Numbered from the stretch's first letter, positions 34,311 to 48,093 are shown. The stretch is 64,000 bases of DNA from Mesorhizobium sp. 113-3-3 (GCF_016756495.1 NZ_AP023243.1:620001-684000), one strand, 5' to 3'. Notes: generated from the letters alone by a model not told the origin. Program-made: numbers and translations.

Positions 34311-35272
34311 TCACAACCCGTTGTCCTTCAGCACCTTGGCGGCGTTTTCCTTGGTGATCTTCTCGGTCGGCAATGTGATGGTCTTTTCGACCTTTTCGCC
34401 GTTGAGGAACTTGATCGCCTGACGCAGGCCTTCGGCACCGGGGGTGACATAGGTGAAGGTTGCCGTCAGTTCGCCCTTGTTCACCATTTGCACGCCTTCA
34501 TTGGGCAGGCCGTCAATGCCGATGAACTTGATGTCCTTCTCGCGGCCGACGTCCTTGGCGGCGAGGTAGGCGCCGTAGGCCATCGGGTCGTTGTGGCCGT
34601 AAACGAGATCGATCTTCTCGTTGGTTTTCAGCGCGTTGGCCATCAGATTGTAGGCCTGGTCCTGCTTCCAGTCGCCCGACTGCTGGTCGAGCAGATATTT
34701 GATGCCCGGTTCCTTGTCGGTGAATTCATGGAAGCCGTCATGGCGGTCATGCGCCGGCTGGGTGCCCATGCCGCCCCAGATCTCGACGACATTGCCCGCC
34801 GCCTTGCCCTTGCCGCCGAGCAGTTCGACGGCATATTCGCCGGCCGCGCGGCCGATCAGCTTGTTGTCGCCGCCGACGAACTGCGTGAAGTCCTTGGTGT
34901 CGACATTGCGGTCGAGCACGAAGACCGGGATCTTGGCATCGATGGCCTGCTGCACGACGCCGGTCAGGCCGGCGGATTCCTTCGGCGACACCAGAAGCGC
35001 GTCGACTTCCTGGCGGATCAGGTTCTCGACATCGGCGACCTGCTTCTCGGTCTTGTCCTCGCCGTCGGTGATGATCAGCTCGACCTCGGGATGCTTGGCG
35101 GCTTCGGCAATGATGTCCTTGTTGAACTGGGCGCGCCAGGGCTCGATCGTGGTCACCTGCGAAAAGCCGATCTTCCACTTCTTGTCCTGGGCGAAGGCAT
35201 TGGTCGAGAGCAGCGCGGTGGTGGTCAAAAGTGCCGCGCCGACAGCGGCAAGCTTCAGCATGTCACGTCGTT

Positions 35273-35276
<4 letters not shown>
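34311..35276 (-). CDS. Sugar ABC transporter periplasmic binding protein (RbsB type)
   Basis: 321 residues. A signal peptide covers 1-29 (LLSTNAFAQ), followed by the peripla_BP_4 core: WKIGFSQVTTIEPWRAQFNK, DALLVSPKESAGLTGVVQQA, VFVLDRNVDTKDF and DLVYGHNDPMAYGAYLAAKD. The ligand is a sugar or sugar-like compound (ribose, galactose or a polyol type). The ATG overlaps the stop of the permease gene, which in transcription order comes second to the ATPase: order is ATPase, permease, binding protein. Confidence 0.9.
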
Positions 35277-36588
<1,312 letters not shown>

Positions 36589-36592
<4 letters not shown>

Positions 36593-38175
36593 GCGGCAGG
36601 TCTCGACAGGGTGCGGCGCGGGGCGGCGAGGCGCATGATCGCCTCTTCGCTGGCCGCATCGCGGGACAGAATGCCGGTCTGGCGGCCATCGGCCATCACC
36701 AGGATGCGATCCGATAGATGCAGCAATTCCGGCAGTTCGGAGCTGATGACGGCGATCGCGAGGCCATCGCGCGCCAACTGGAAGATGAGGTCGTAGATCT
36801 CGCGCTTGGCGCCGACATCGATGCCGCGCGTCGGCTCGTCCAGCAACAGCACGCGCGGCCTCGTCGCCAGCCATTTGGCGATGACGACCTTCTGCTGGTT
36901 GCCGCCCGACAGCGTGCCGGCGGACTGGTCGATGTCCTGGCAGCGTATGCCGAGCGCCTTGACCGCCTGTCGCGCCAGCCCCTGTTCGCCGGCCAGCGAG
37001 CGGATGCCGAAGCGCGCCAGCGATCCGACCAGCGGCAGCGCGACATTGTCCGTTATCGAGGCCTGCAGGTGCAGGCCTTGCGTCTTGCGGTCCTCGGTGA
37101 CCAGCGCAATGCCCAGGCGCCTGGCATCGCGCGGCGAGCGGATGTCCACGGGCAGGCCGTCGAGCCGGATCTCGCCGCCGGTCCGGCCGTCGCTGGAGCC
37201 GAAGATCGCTTCCATGATCTCGGTGCGGCCCGAACCCAAAAGGCCGCCTATGCCGAGGATTTCTCCGGCTGCCAGATCGAAGCTGACGCCGTCGATCACC
37301 TGCCGCCAACCCTGGCGGTCGGGCTTCGACAGCGACAGATTGCTGACCGAAAGCACGGTCCTGCCGCCGGGATCCCGCTCGTGCTGGGAGGATGCGAGCA
37401 GGTCCCGTCCGACCATCGCCGAAATGATGGCATTCTCGTCGAGTTCGGCCATCGGCCGCGTCAGCACGTGGCGCCCGTCGCGGAAGACGGTGACACGGCC
37501 GGCCAGATGCATGACCTCGTCGATGCGGTGCGAGATGTAGACGATGGCGACGCCGCTGTCGGCAAGCTGGCGGATGATGCGGAACAGCCGCTGGCATTCG
37601 GCCGGCGACAGCGCCGAGGTCGGCTCGTCCATGATCAGGATGCGCGCCGACATCGACAGCGCCTTGGCGATTTCGACCAGCTGCTGTTCGCCGACGCGCA
37701 GGGCGCCGACGCGCGCTTCGGGGTCGAGTTCGATGCCGAGCCGCTGCAGAAGGGCGCCCGCGGCACGGCTGCTCGCCTTGCGGTCGACGATCAGCCCGGC
37801 GATCAGTTTCTCGCGTCCAAGGAAGATATTGTCGGCGACGCTGAGTTCCGGCACCAGGTTGAGCTCCTGGTGGATGATGGCGATGCCGGCATCCTCGGCC
37901 TCGCGCACGCCGGCGAAGCTGGCCGGCCTTCCATCGACGCTGACCGTACCTTCATAGCCGGTATAGACGCCGGACAGGATCTTCATCAGCGTCGACTTGC
38001 CGGCGCCATTCTCGCCCATCAGGGCATGGACCTCGCCACGCCGCAATTCGAAGCCGACATCGACCAGGGCGGCGATGCCGCCGAAGCTCTTGGAAATGCG
38101 CTCGGCGCTCAGGACGACATCGGAACGGTCCGTCGCCGCGGCATGCCCATGGGCGATGGAATCCCTGTGCTCCAT
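36589..38175 (-). CDS. Sugar ABC transporter ATP-binding protein with two ABC domains (RbsA type)
   Basis: 528 residues. Domain 1: Walker A GENGAGKST (about 55-63), signature VGEQQLVEIAKALS, Walker B ILIMDEPTSAL. Domain 2: degenerate Walker A GLLGSGRTE, signature SGGNQQKVVIAKWL, Walker B VLLLDEPTRGI. The degenerate second P-loop is normal for RbsA/MglA proteins. It is the first gene of the operon and its promoter region carries the LacI-type operators. Confidence 0.92.
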
Positions 38176-38225
38176 GACAATGGCGGCCTCCCTTCCGTCG
38201 TCGTCAATCTCGCCTAAACGCTATT

Positions 38226-38247
38226 CTAAACGTTTCGATACTGTCAA
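38226..38247 (-). promoter_or_regulatory. Promoter and LacI operator of the sugar ABC operon
   Basis: On the minus strand a perfect -35 box TTGACA (38247-38242) is followed within the spacer by the operator ATCGAAACGTTTAG (38239-38226), centred on AAACGTTT. A repressor bound here would block RNA polymerase. It is 51 nt upstream of the ATPase start. Confidence 0.7.
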
Positions 38248-38332
38248 GCCGCTATCTGAAAGCGGAGGATTGTCCCTTTTCAATTCTTGCGAAAAACCTT
38301 GATATTCCGTAGGTATAGCTAACGGGCACGGG

Positions 38333-38344
38333 CGAAACGTTTCG
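38333..38344 (+). promoter_or_regulatory. LacI operator overlapping the regulator start
   Basis: A perfect 12-bp palindrome CGAAACGTTTCG ends 3 nt before the lacI-family ATG at 38348, so it covers the ribosome-binding region. It shares the AAACGTTT core with the site at 38226, about 105 bp away, which would allow looping and autoregulation. Confidence 0.75.
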
Positions 38345-38347
38345 AAA

Positions 38348-39415
38348 ATGACAGCAAACAAGCGGACGAGACAGCGGAAATCGACGGCGCCGACCATGCT
38401 GCATGTGGCCGAGGCGGCGCGTGTCTCGGTCGCCACCGTTTCGGCGCTGATCAACGGCACGGCGACCGTCAGCCCTGAGCTCAGCCAGCGCATCGAACAG
38501 GCGATCCGCGATATCGGCTACAAGCGCAATGCCATCGCCCGCAGCCTGAAGATGGGCACGACGCGCACCATAGGCCTGACCGTGCCGCACATCACCAACC
38601 CGTTCTTCACCGATGTCGTCTCGGTCATCCAGCAGGCCTTCGACCGTGCCGGCTATGCCGTCATGCTGTGCTGCACCGACGAGGATCTGAACACGCAGGA
38701 CGACCAGATCCGGCTGCTGCTCGACCGCATGGTCGACGGGCTGATCGTGGCCCGCGTCGGCGATGGTGCGATCCTCAAAGGGATCGTCGATGCCGCCAAC
38801 GTGCCGGTCGTGTTGCTCGACCGCGTCTGCGAGGGTGTCGACACCGATACGGTGGTGCTCGACAACCAGCGCGCGGTGTTCGATGCCATCACCTATCTGA
38901 TTAATCTCGGCCACCGGCGCATCGGCTACATCACCGGCACATCCGACATTTCGCCGATGCATGACCGCATGACGGGCTATCGCGAGGCGTTGCACGCCGC
39001 CGGCCTGCCGGTGGCCGAGGAGCTCGTCCGCTCCGGCAACTTCCATGAGATCGACGGCTACAACGCAACCATGCAGCTGCTGTCGCTGCATGACCGGCCG
39101 AGCGCGATCTTCTCGGCCAACAACCCGATGGTGATCGGCACCATGAAGGCGATCCGCGACATCGGCCTGTCCTGCCCGGAGGATATTTCGGTCGCCTGTT
39201 TCGACGATTTTCCGTGGTCCGACGTGTTCCAGCCGCAGCTGACCACCGTGGCGCAGCCGGTGCAGGCAATCGGCGAACAGGCGGCCAATCTGCTGCTTGA
39301 CCGCCTCGCCGGCAACCGGGACGCGCCGCCGCGCAAGCTTGTGCTCAAGGGCCGGCTGATGATCCGCAATTCGTGCCGGCCATTGGGGGCAATCGCGCAG
39401 AGCGTGAATGCCTGA
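38348..39415 (+). CDS. LacI-family transcriptional regulator
   Basis: 355 residues. The N-terminal helix-turn-helix and hinge (about 17-75) read MLHVAEAARVSVATVSALIN, then IRDIGYKRNAIARSLK. The periplasmic-binding-protein-like sensor domain (80-350) contains TIGLTVPHITNPFFTDVV and ACFDDFPWSDVFQPQLTTVA. It is divergent from the sugar ABC operon and flanked by two sites with the GAAACGTTTC core, so it almost certainly represses that operon until the sugar binds. Confidence 0.92.
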   Translation: MTANKRTRQRKSTAPTMLHVAEAARVSVATVSALINGTATVSPELSQRIEQAIRDIGYKRNAIARSLKMGTTRTIGLTVPHITNPFFTDVVSVIQQAFDRAGYAVMLCCTDEDLNTQDDQIRLLLDRMVDGLIVARVGDGAILKGIVDAANVPVVLLDRVCEGVDTDTVVLDNQRAVFDAITYLINLGHRRIGYITGTSDISPMHDRMTGYREALHAAGLPVAEELVRSGNFHEIDGYNATMQLLSLHDRPSAIFSANNPMVIGTMKAIRDIGLSCPEDISVACFDDFPWSDVFQPQLTTVAQPVQAIGEQAANLLLDRLAGNRDAPPRKLVLKGRLMIRNSCRPLGAIAQSVNA

Positions 39416-39430
39416 ACGACGGGCGCCGGG

Positions 39431-40225
39431 TCAGGGCTTGAACACCCCGGAACAAAGCGCCTGCAGCTTCGAAAAGACGCCCTTGCCGCCGGTGATGACC
39501 TGCGTCCCGCTCTGCAGCACCGTTTTGCGATCAGCCTTCAGCACGGTGCCGCCGGCTTCCTCGATCAACAGCATGCCGGCCACGCAGTCCCAGGCGTTCA
39601 TGTGTTCCTCGACATAGCCAAGTAAGCGGCCCGAGGCCACATAGGCCAGCATCAGGGCGCCAGACGCATTGCGGAAGAAGACGCCGCCTTCGGCAAGGAG
39701 CTTCTGGATCAGCACAGCGATGTTCCCGGCTTCGGCGCGGTTCGAGAATCCGGTCCCCACCGAGCCTTCTTCCAGGCTGGTCGCCGCACTTGCCTTGATC
39801 GGCCTGCCGTTGATGAAGGCGCCGCCGCCGAGCCTGCCGTGGAACGTCTCGCCGGTCGACGGTTCGTGAATGACGCCGACGACCGTCTCGCCGTCCTTTG
39901 CGCACGCGATCACCACGCACCAGGCCGGAATGCCGCGCACGAAATTGGCGGTGCCGTCGATCGGGTCGATGACCCAGACATGGCCGGTCGAACTGGCGAC
40001 GGAGGCATGTTCCTCGCCGACGATGCCGTCCTGCGGATAATCCCTGGCGATCGCCGCACGGATGAACAGCTCGACCTCGCGGTCGGCTTGCGAGACCAGG
40101 TCCTGATGGCCCTTGCTCTCGATGGTCAGGCTTTCCAGATCGCGGAAATATTCGAGCCCGAGTTCGCCTGCACGGCGCGCCAGATCGATGGCGAACTGCG
40201 TGCGGGCGTCAAGATCATGGGTCAC
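39431..40225 (-). CDS. Inositol-monophosphatase-family phosphatase
   Basis: 264 residues, GTG start at 40225. Metal-binding motifs of the family are complete: GEEH (E near 70), WVIDPIDGTANFVRGIP with the DPIDGT signature, and AWDCVAGMLLIEEAGG near the C-terminus. It removes phosphate from inositol 1-phosphate or similar (histidinol phosphate, PAP) substrates. Convergent with the LacI gene (15 nt gap) and next to a sugar transporter, so a role in sugar/polyol phosphate metabolism is possible. Confidence 0.9.
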   Translation of the reverse strand: MTHDLDARTQFAIDLARRAGELGLEYFRDLESLTIESKGHQDLVSQADREVELFIRAAIARDYPQDGIVGEEHASVASSTGHVWVIDPIDGTANFVRGIPAWCVVIACAKDGETVVGVIHEPSTGETFHGRLGGGAFINGRPIKASAATSLEEGSVGTGFSNRAEAGNIAVLIQKLLAEGGVFFRNASGALMLAYVASGRLLGYVEEHMNAWDCVAGMLLIEEAGGTVLKADRKTVLQSGTQVITGGKGVFSKLQALCSGVFKP

Positions 40226-40303
40226 GGGAAAGCTCGCTGTTGCTGGGGATGCGCCGCACTTAGCAGAGCATCGCTGCCGGCAAAAGCACCTGGCGGATAA
40301 ATG

Positions 40304-43381
<3,078 letters not shown>

Positions 43382-43475
43382 GGACCCTCAGCGGTGCGCC
43401 GCAACTGGCACAGTCCGTTGACGGGAAACGCCGGCGCGTCGGCAAGGTTCCTTTGGCCGGCAAGGCCGCGGCGGC

Positions 43476-44537
43476 TTATGCCACCGGCGCCGCCACCGCC
43501 GGCGCGGACTTCGCCGTTTCCTTGCGCACGATCGGCGCCACTTTGGTGCCGTAGAGTTCGATCGCCTTCATGATCTTGGCGTGCGGCATGGTGCCAATTG
43601 CCATCTGCAGCAGGAATCGGTCATTTTTGAAGATCCTGTGCTGGGCAACGATCTTTTCGGCCACCTGCTCGGGGCTGCCGACGAACAGGGCGCCGTTGGG
43701 CCCACGCGACTGGTCGAAATGCGCCCGCGACGTCGGGCCCCAGCCGCGCTCGCGGCCGATGCGGTTCATCACCTCAGCCTGCGGACCGTAGAAATCGTCG
43801 GCCGCCTGTTCGGTCGTGTCGGCGATGAAGCCATGCACGTTGATGCTGGTGGCGAGGCCCGCCGGGTCGCTGCCGGCGCGCTTGGCGGCCTCGCGGTAGA
43901 GGTCGAACAGCGGCGCGAAGCGCGCCGGCTCGCCGCCGATGATGGCAAGCGCCAGCGGCAGGCCGAGCGCACCCGCGCGGGCGGCGGATTGCGGCGTGCC
44001 GCCAATGGCGATCCAGACCGGCAGCCTGTCCCGAAAGGGCCGGGGATAGACGCCGCGATCGTTGATCGGCGCGCGCAGATTGCCGGACCAGGTGACCTTC
44101 ACCTGATCGCGGATGGCGAGCAGCAGGTCGAGCTTTTCGGCGAAGAGCTCGTCATAGTCCTCGAGATTGTAGCCGAACAGCGGGAAGGATTCGATGAACG
44201 AGCCGCGCCCGGCCATGATCTCGGCACGGCCGCCCGAGAGAAGATCGAGCGTGGCGAATTGCTGGAAGACGCGCACCGGATCGTCCGAGGAGAGCACCGT
44301 GACCGCGCTGGTCAGCTTGATGCGCTTCGAGCGCTCGGCGGCGGCGGCCAGCGCCACGACCGGCGCGGAGGCCGCATAGTCGGGGCGGTGATGCTCGCCC
44401 AGACCAAAGACGTCGAGACCGACCTGGTCGGCCAGCTCGACCTCCTCGATGAGGTTGCGCAGCCGCTCATACGGCCCGATGGCGCCTGGGCCGGGCTGCG
44501 GGCTGACGTCGGCAAAGGTGTAGAGACCGAGTTCCAT
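43476..44537 (-). CDS. LLM-class (luciferase-like) flavin-dependent monooxygenase
   Basis: 353 residues. It opens [16 protein letters not shown] and contains [40 protein letters not shown] and [13 protein letters not shown], standard for the luciferase-like TIM barrel. The C-terminus ends in an Ala/Val-rich tail. It is only distantly similar to the 40304-41305 enzyme. No reductase gene is adjacent. Confidence 0.88.
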   Translation of the reverse strand: MELGLYTFADVSPQPGPGAIGPYERLRNLIEEVELADQVGLDVFGLGEHHRPDYAASAPVVALAAAAERSKRIKLTSAVTVLSSDDPVRVFQQFATLDLLSGGRAEIMAGRGSFIESFPLFGYNLEDYDELFAEKLDLLLAIRDQVKVTWSGNLRAPINDRGVYPRPFRDRLPVWIAIGGTPQSAARAGALGLPLALAIIGGEPARFAPLFDLYREAAKRAGSDPAGLATSINVHGFIADTTEQAADDFYGPQAEVMNRIGRERGWGPTSRAHFDQSRGPNGALFVGSPEQVAEKIVAQHRIFKNDRFLLQMAIGTMPHAKIMKAIELYGTKVAPIVRKETAKSAPAVAAPVA

Positions 44538-44752
44538 GTGATGTCATCCTGGTGTTGGGTTTTGAGGCTAGAGGTAGCCACCGGCCTGCCTCGCCGCCAG
44601 AGGGGCTAGTGGTGAACAGTGCATGTCGGTTTGGGCAGGAAAAGGCGTCTCCCGGCTGCAACATCGCGGAATTTCATGGCTGGCATACCGATTTGGCGCT
44701 TGAACTCTCAGCATTCGCGCGTATGTAAGCCTCGCGAATTGACTTCAGGGAA

Positions 44753-45187
44753 GTGGACTTGGCTATCTACAGGGAAAAAGACATTTTCGAGCGGCGCAAT
44801 GCCGCGAACGAGGCAAAGAAGGCGCTTCTGGAGCGCTTCAAGTCAAAGCCGGCGGCAGATGATCCTGCGGTGCTGGCGCGACAGGCCGAACGCAAGGCGA
44901 TCCTCCAGGCTCGTGAGATCCGCGAAGCCGAGAAGGCAAGGCTGAAGCAGGAAAAGCTGGCACGCGAAGCGGCTGAGAAGGCCGAGCGCGAGGCAGCAGC
45001 CGAATCGGCACGTATCGCCGCCGAAGAGGCAGCCCAGGCCGAAGCCAAAATTCGGGAAGCCGAAGAGACCGAGCGCATTGCCCGCCTGCTTGCAGACGAG
45101 GCCGAGCGCAAGGCCAAGCGCGACGCCCGTTATGCGGCGCGCAAGGCTCGGACCGGCCGCGCTCCTCCGGGCTTCTCCGCCCGCTAA
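44753..45187 (+). CDS. Charged coiled-coil protein, probable DUF6481 family
   Basis: 144 residues (GTG 44753; TTG at 44759 is an alternative with AGGGAAG upstream). Almost the whole protein is a long amphipathic helix rich in Ala, Glu, Arg and Lys: KKALLERFKSKPAADDPAVL, then repeated blocks such as EKAEREAAAESARIAAEEAA and DEAERKAKRDARYAARKAR. No membrane segment or signal. It resembles small alphaproteobacterial coiled-coil proteins of DUF6481. Function unknown; strongly basic C-terminus could bind nucleic acid. Confidence 0.65.
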   Translation: MDLAIYREKDIFERRNAANEAKKALLERFKSKPAADDPAVLARQAERKAILQAREIREAEKARLKQEKLAREAAEKAEREAAAESARIAAEEAAQAEAKIREAEETERIARLLADEAERKAKRDARYAARKARTGRAPPGFSAR

Positions 45188-45286
45188 CAGCTTCGGCGCA
45201 GCCAAGTTCGAAGATTGAATCAGGGTCGCCTCACAGCGGCCCTGAAAGTGTTTGTGCGGAAGCGCGGCTTTTTGGAGGACTTCCGC

Positions 45287-45601
45287 TCAGACCGCGAACT
45301 TCAGCCCCATAATGCCGCAGACGATCAGCGCGATGCAGGCGAGCCGGATCGCAGTGGCGGGCTCGCCGAGCAGCCAGATGCCGAGCAGGGCCGTGCCGAC
45401 CGTGCCGATTCCGGTCCACACCGCATAGGCGGTGCCGACGGGAAGCGCCTTCAGCGCCAGGCCGAGCAAGGTGAGGCTGACGATCATCGAGGCGACCGTC
45501 AGCGCAGTCGGAACCAGCCTGGTAAATCCGTCGGTGTATTTGAGGCCGATCGCCCAGCCGATTTCAAACAGGCCGGCGAAAAACAGAAGAATCCATGACA
45601 T
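45287..45601 (-). CDS. gdx: SMR-family guanidinium exporter (Gdx/SugE type)
   Basis: 104 residues, four helices. The essential glutamate is E13 in [14 protein letters not shown], and the Gdx-type sequence [22 protein letters not shown] is intact. SugE/Gdx members export guanidinium in exchange for protons, unlike EmrE-type drug pumps. Identification is strengthened by two ACGA-loop hairpins in its leader (45664-45715), the guanidine-II riboswitch. Single-gene unit; a convergent coiled-coil gene lies downstream. Confidence 0.92.
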   Translation of the reverse strand: MSWILLFFAGLFEIGWAIGLKYTDGFTRLVPTALTVASMIVSLTLLGLALKALPVGTAYAVWTGIGTVGTALLGIWLLGEPATAIRLACIALIVCGIMGLKFAV

Positions 45602-45663
45602 CGGAACGCTCCATCCAGCATCGGGCCGGAGACAGGATCCGATCCTCAGATGCCGATTGTTAA

Positions 45664-45715
45664 GGCGGGTCGTCCCGACCGAATTGTTGGGGAGGCGCGG
45701 GGTCGTCCCCGCGCC
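45664..45715 (-). ncRNA. Guanidine-II (mini-ykkC) riboswitch
   Basis: In the transcript of the minus strand, hairpin 1 has arms GGCGCGGGG and CCCCGCGCC with loop ACGA (loop at 45706-45703). After a linker of about 14 nt, hairpin 2 has CGGG-ACGA-CCCG (loop at 45673-45670) with an outer G-C pair beyond one mismatch. Two GC-rich hairpins with ACGR tetraloops are the defining structure of the mini-ykkC motif, which binds guanidine and turns on exporter genes. The second hairpin lies about 62 nt before the gdx start, so translation control is likely. Confidence 0.9.
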
Positions 45716-45794
45716 ATCGATATAGGTTGCCCAAAACGTCCGATCAACCCGGCGTCATTGTTCGACGCCGCCGGTGGGTTGCGGCGCCTGAAGC

Positions 45795-45920
45795 CTACTT
45801 TTCCTTGATGCGCATCGCCTTGACCGGCGGCGCCTTCAGGGCGGGAGCGGGCGCCGGCTTCTTGGCATCCTTCTTCGGCTTGCGGGCTTCCTTGCCTGCC
45901 TTCATCGCACCTTTAGCCAT
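45795..45920 (-). CDS. Small basic Lys/Ala/Pro-rich protein (41 aa)
   Basis: 41 residues: MAKGAMKAGKEARKPKKDAK, then KPAPAPALKAPPVKAMRIKE plus a final K. The start has a strong GGAGGAA Shine-Dalgarno 8 nt upstream, which supports a real gene. Only this last part of a much longer open frame is believable. No fold or motif is recognisable; the charge and composition suggest a disordered nucleic-acid-binding or ribosome-associated peptide. It lies between the riboswitch leader and the transglutaminase gene, on the minus strand. Confidence 0.6.
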   Translation of the reverse strand: MAKGAMKAGKEARKPKKDAKKPAPAPALKAPPVKAMRIKEK

Positions 45921-46133
45921 GATTCGTTCCTCCAGTTGCGGGGAATGAAGTGAAACAAGAGAAACGCGTTGCTGCAAGAGGGCAGCGCTTGCCGCGACCT
46001 GCCGGTCGGCAGCTTTCAACCAATTTCTAATTTGCTCGTAAACGATGGCTGTCCGTGCCATTCTCATCTTCGCACTGCAGCATCGACCCGCGCTTTCGCC
46101 GGGTGATCGCCAGGCAGGCCGGTCAGGACGACA

Positions 46134-46943
46134 ATGCGGATCCACATCGGCTGCGAGATGAGTTTCGACTTCCCGCAGGAGACGCCGCTCATCGCGATGC
46201 TCAATGTCCACTATTCGCGCGCCTCCGACCTCGAGCGCCCGGATTTCCTGACTTCCAGCCCGCCAGTTCCAATTCAGGGTTATCGCGACAGTTTCGGCAA
46301 TTGGTGCAACCGCTTCGTGGCGCCGCCCGGGCGGTTCACCTTCGGCACGGATGCGGTGATCCGCGATCCCGGCACCTTCGAAATGGCCGAACTGATGGCC
46401 TGGCAGCACGAGGTGCGCGACCTGCCGGCGGAGACGCTGCTGTTCCTCCTGCCCAGCCGGTTCTGCGAGAGCGACCTTTTGGCCAGCGAAGCCTGGCGGC
46501 TGTTCGGCCATACGCCGCTCGGCATCCCGCGCGTGCAGGCGGTGTGCGATTTCGTTCACAACCACATCGTCTTCAACTACGGCAACGCACGGCCGACGCG
46601 CACGGCGGCGGAAGCCTATCGCGAGCAGAGCGGCGTATGCCGCGACTACGCGCATCTTGCCGTCACCTTCTGCCGGGCGCTCAACATCCCGACTCGCTAC
46701 TGCACCGGCTACATCAGCGATATCGGCATGCCGAAGCCGTGGTCGAGCATGGATTTCGCCGCTTGGATGGAAGTCTATCTCGGCGGCCGCTGGCACGTCT
46801 TCGACCCGCGCAACAATGCGCCGCGCATCGGCCGCATCCTGATCGCTTCCGGCCGCGACGCGGCGGATGTGCCGCTGACCCATATTTTCGGCCCGGGTAC
46901 GCTCGCTGGCTTTAAGGTGTGGACCGACGAGATCGTCGAATAG
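46134..46943 (+). CDS. Transglutaminase-like protein, non-canonical active site
   Basis: 269 residues. An N-terminal beta domain (MRIHIGCEMSFDFPQETPLI) precedes a transglutaminase core. The nucleophile C169 sits in QSGVCRDYAHLAVTFCRALN and an aspartate in VFDPRNN (D224). At the position of the usual catalytic histidine (DFHAW) this protein has DFAAW, so the classic triad is incomplete. Relatives with Ser or Ala here form a bacterial subfamily. Protease, amidase or non-enzymatic roles are possible. Confidence 0.82.
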   Translation: MRIHIGCEMSFDFPQETPLIAMLNVHYSRASDLERPDFLTSSPPVPIQGYRDSFGNWCNRFVAPPGRFTFGTDAVIRDPGTFEMAELMAWQHEVRDLPAETLLFLLPSRFCESDLLASEAWRLFGHTPLGIPRVQAVCDFVHNHIVFNYGNARPTRTAAEAYREQSGVCRDYAHLAVTFCRALNIPTRYCTGYISDIGMPKPWSSMDFAAWMEVYLGGRWHVFDPRNNAPRIGRILIASGRDAADVPLTHIFGPGTLAGFKVWTDEIVE

Positions 46944-47061
46944 GCACCGTCCCTCGGTCCCAGGCAAATCGCGTCTTGAACGACCTGGCCGTTGGCGCGT
47001 TGTGGTGGAGCTTCGGCCGTCCGGCCGTTAGACTGGGTGTGTTGAACGGAGGACCAACCGC

Positions 47062-48012
47062 ATGGCCGGGCATGGCGGCTCCAAAGCGGTCATCTATGCG
47101 GCGCTCGCCGGCAATCTGGCCATCGCGCTGACCAAGTTCGCCGCCGCTTTCTTCACCGGCAGCTCGGCCATGCTGTCGGAAGGCGTGCATTCGCTGGTCG
47201 ATACCGGCAATGGCGGCCTGCTGCTTTACGGCATGCACAGGGCCGCGCGCCCGGCCGACCGCACGCATCCGCTCGGGCACGGCCGCGAACTCTATTTCTG
47301 GAGCTTCATCGTTGCGCTGCTGGTTTTCGCGCTGGGCGCCGGCGTGTCGTTCTACGAAGGCATCATCCACATCATGGCGCCGGAGCCGGTCGCCAACGTC
47401 ACGGTGAACTATGCCGTTCTGGGCCTCTCCTTCCTGTTCGAAGGCGGCTCCTGGATGGTGGCGCTGAAGGAATTCCGCCGGGAGAAGGGCACGCAAGGCT
47501 GGCTGCAGGCCGTGCAATCGAGCAAGGACCCCAGCGTCTATACCGTGCTGTTCGAGGACAGTGCCGCCCTTCTCGGCCTGATCGTCGCTTTTGCCGGCAT
47601 ATTGGCGGCGCAACTTCTGGAGATGCCGGAGCTCGATGGCGCCGCCTCGATCGGCATCGCGCTCATCCTCGGCGCGACCGCGATTTTCCTCGCCCGTGAA
47701 AGCAAGGGCCTGCTCATCGGCGAGCCGGCCTCGCTCGAGGTGCAGAAAAAGGTGCTGGCGATCGCCCAGCAGGATCCGGCGGTGCAGCGGGCGAACGGCG
47801 TCCTGACAGTCCACATGGGACCACAAGAGATCGTCGCCGGGCTCAGCATCGAATTCGAGGACCATCTGGCGGCACCGGAAATCGAGGCCTGTGTCGAGCG
47901 CATCGAGGGCCGCCTGAAGAAGGAGATGCCGGAGATCACGCGGCTGTTCGTCAAGCCCCAGACCACGGGTACCTGGGAGCAGCGGCGCAAGCTGATCGAT
48001 GCCGCCTCCTAA
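47062..48012 (+). CDS. Cation diffusion facilitator (CDF) family metal transporter
   Basis: 316 residues. Six hydrophobic helices and a cytoplasmic C-terminal domain. Metal-site signature SEGVHSLVDTGN (HxxxD) in helix 2, the loop DRTHPLGHGRELYFW, and an acidic helix-5 site in VLFEDSAALLGLIVAFAG. The C-terminal ferredoxin-like domain covers about 215-300. It exports zinc, iron, manganese or a similar divalent cation. GGAGG lies 9 nt before the start. Confidence 0.92.
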   Translation: MAGHGGSKAVIYAALAGNLAIALTKFAAAFFTGSSAMLSEGVHSLVDTGNGGLLLYGMHRAARPADRTHPLGHGRELYFWSFIVALLVFALGAGVSFYEGIIHIMAPEPVANVTVNYAVLGLSFLFEGGSWMVALKEFRREKGTQGWLQAVQSSKDPSVYTVLFEDSAALLGLIVAFAGILAAQLLEMPELDGAASIGIALILGATAIFLARESKGLLIGEPASLEVQKKVLAIAQQDPAVQRANGVLTVHMGPQEIVAGLSIEFEDHLAAPEIEACVERIEGRLKKEMPEITRLFVKPQTTGTWEQRRKLIDAAS

Positions 48013-48025
48013 CTCTTTTTTTGCG

Positions 48026-48093
48026 TAATTCCCAAGGGCAAAGCGCTGTGCGCTTTGCCCGGGGAAAACCGCTCGCACTTTTCCTGGAATTGC
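48026..48093. repeat. Intergenic palindromic element with nested hairpin
   Basis: An outer palindrome (AATTCC near 48028 and GGAATT near 48086) encloses a perfect 11-bp hairpin with arms GGGCAAAGCGC (48036-48046) and GCGCTTTGCCC (48050-48060). The right arm contains GGAAAACCGCTCGCACTTTTCC, the reverse of the core seen in the element at 57325-57375. It follows the CDF gene and may act as its terminator. Confidence 0.75.

Noticed and set aside
45795-46967. 390-codon minus-strand frame running under the transglutaminase gene
   Set aside because: The transglutaminase frame on the plus strand is clearly real; only the last 41 codons with their own ribosome site are believable.
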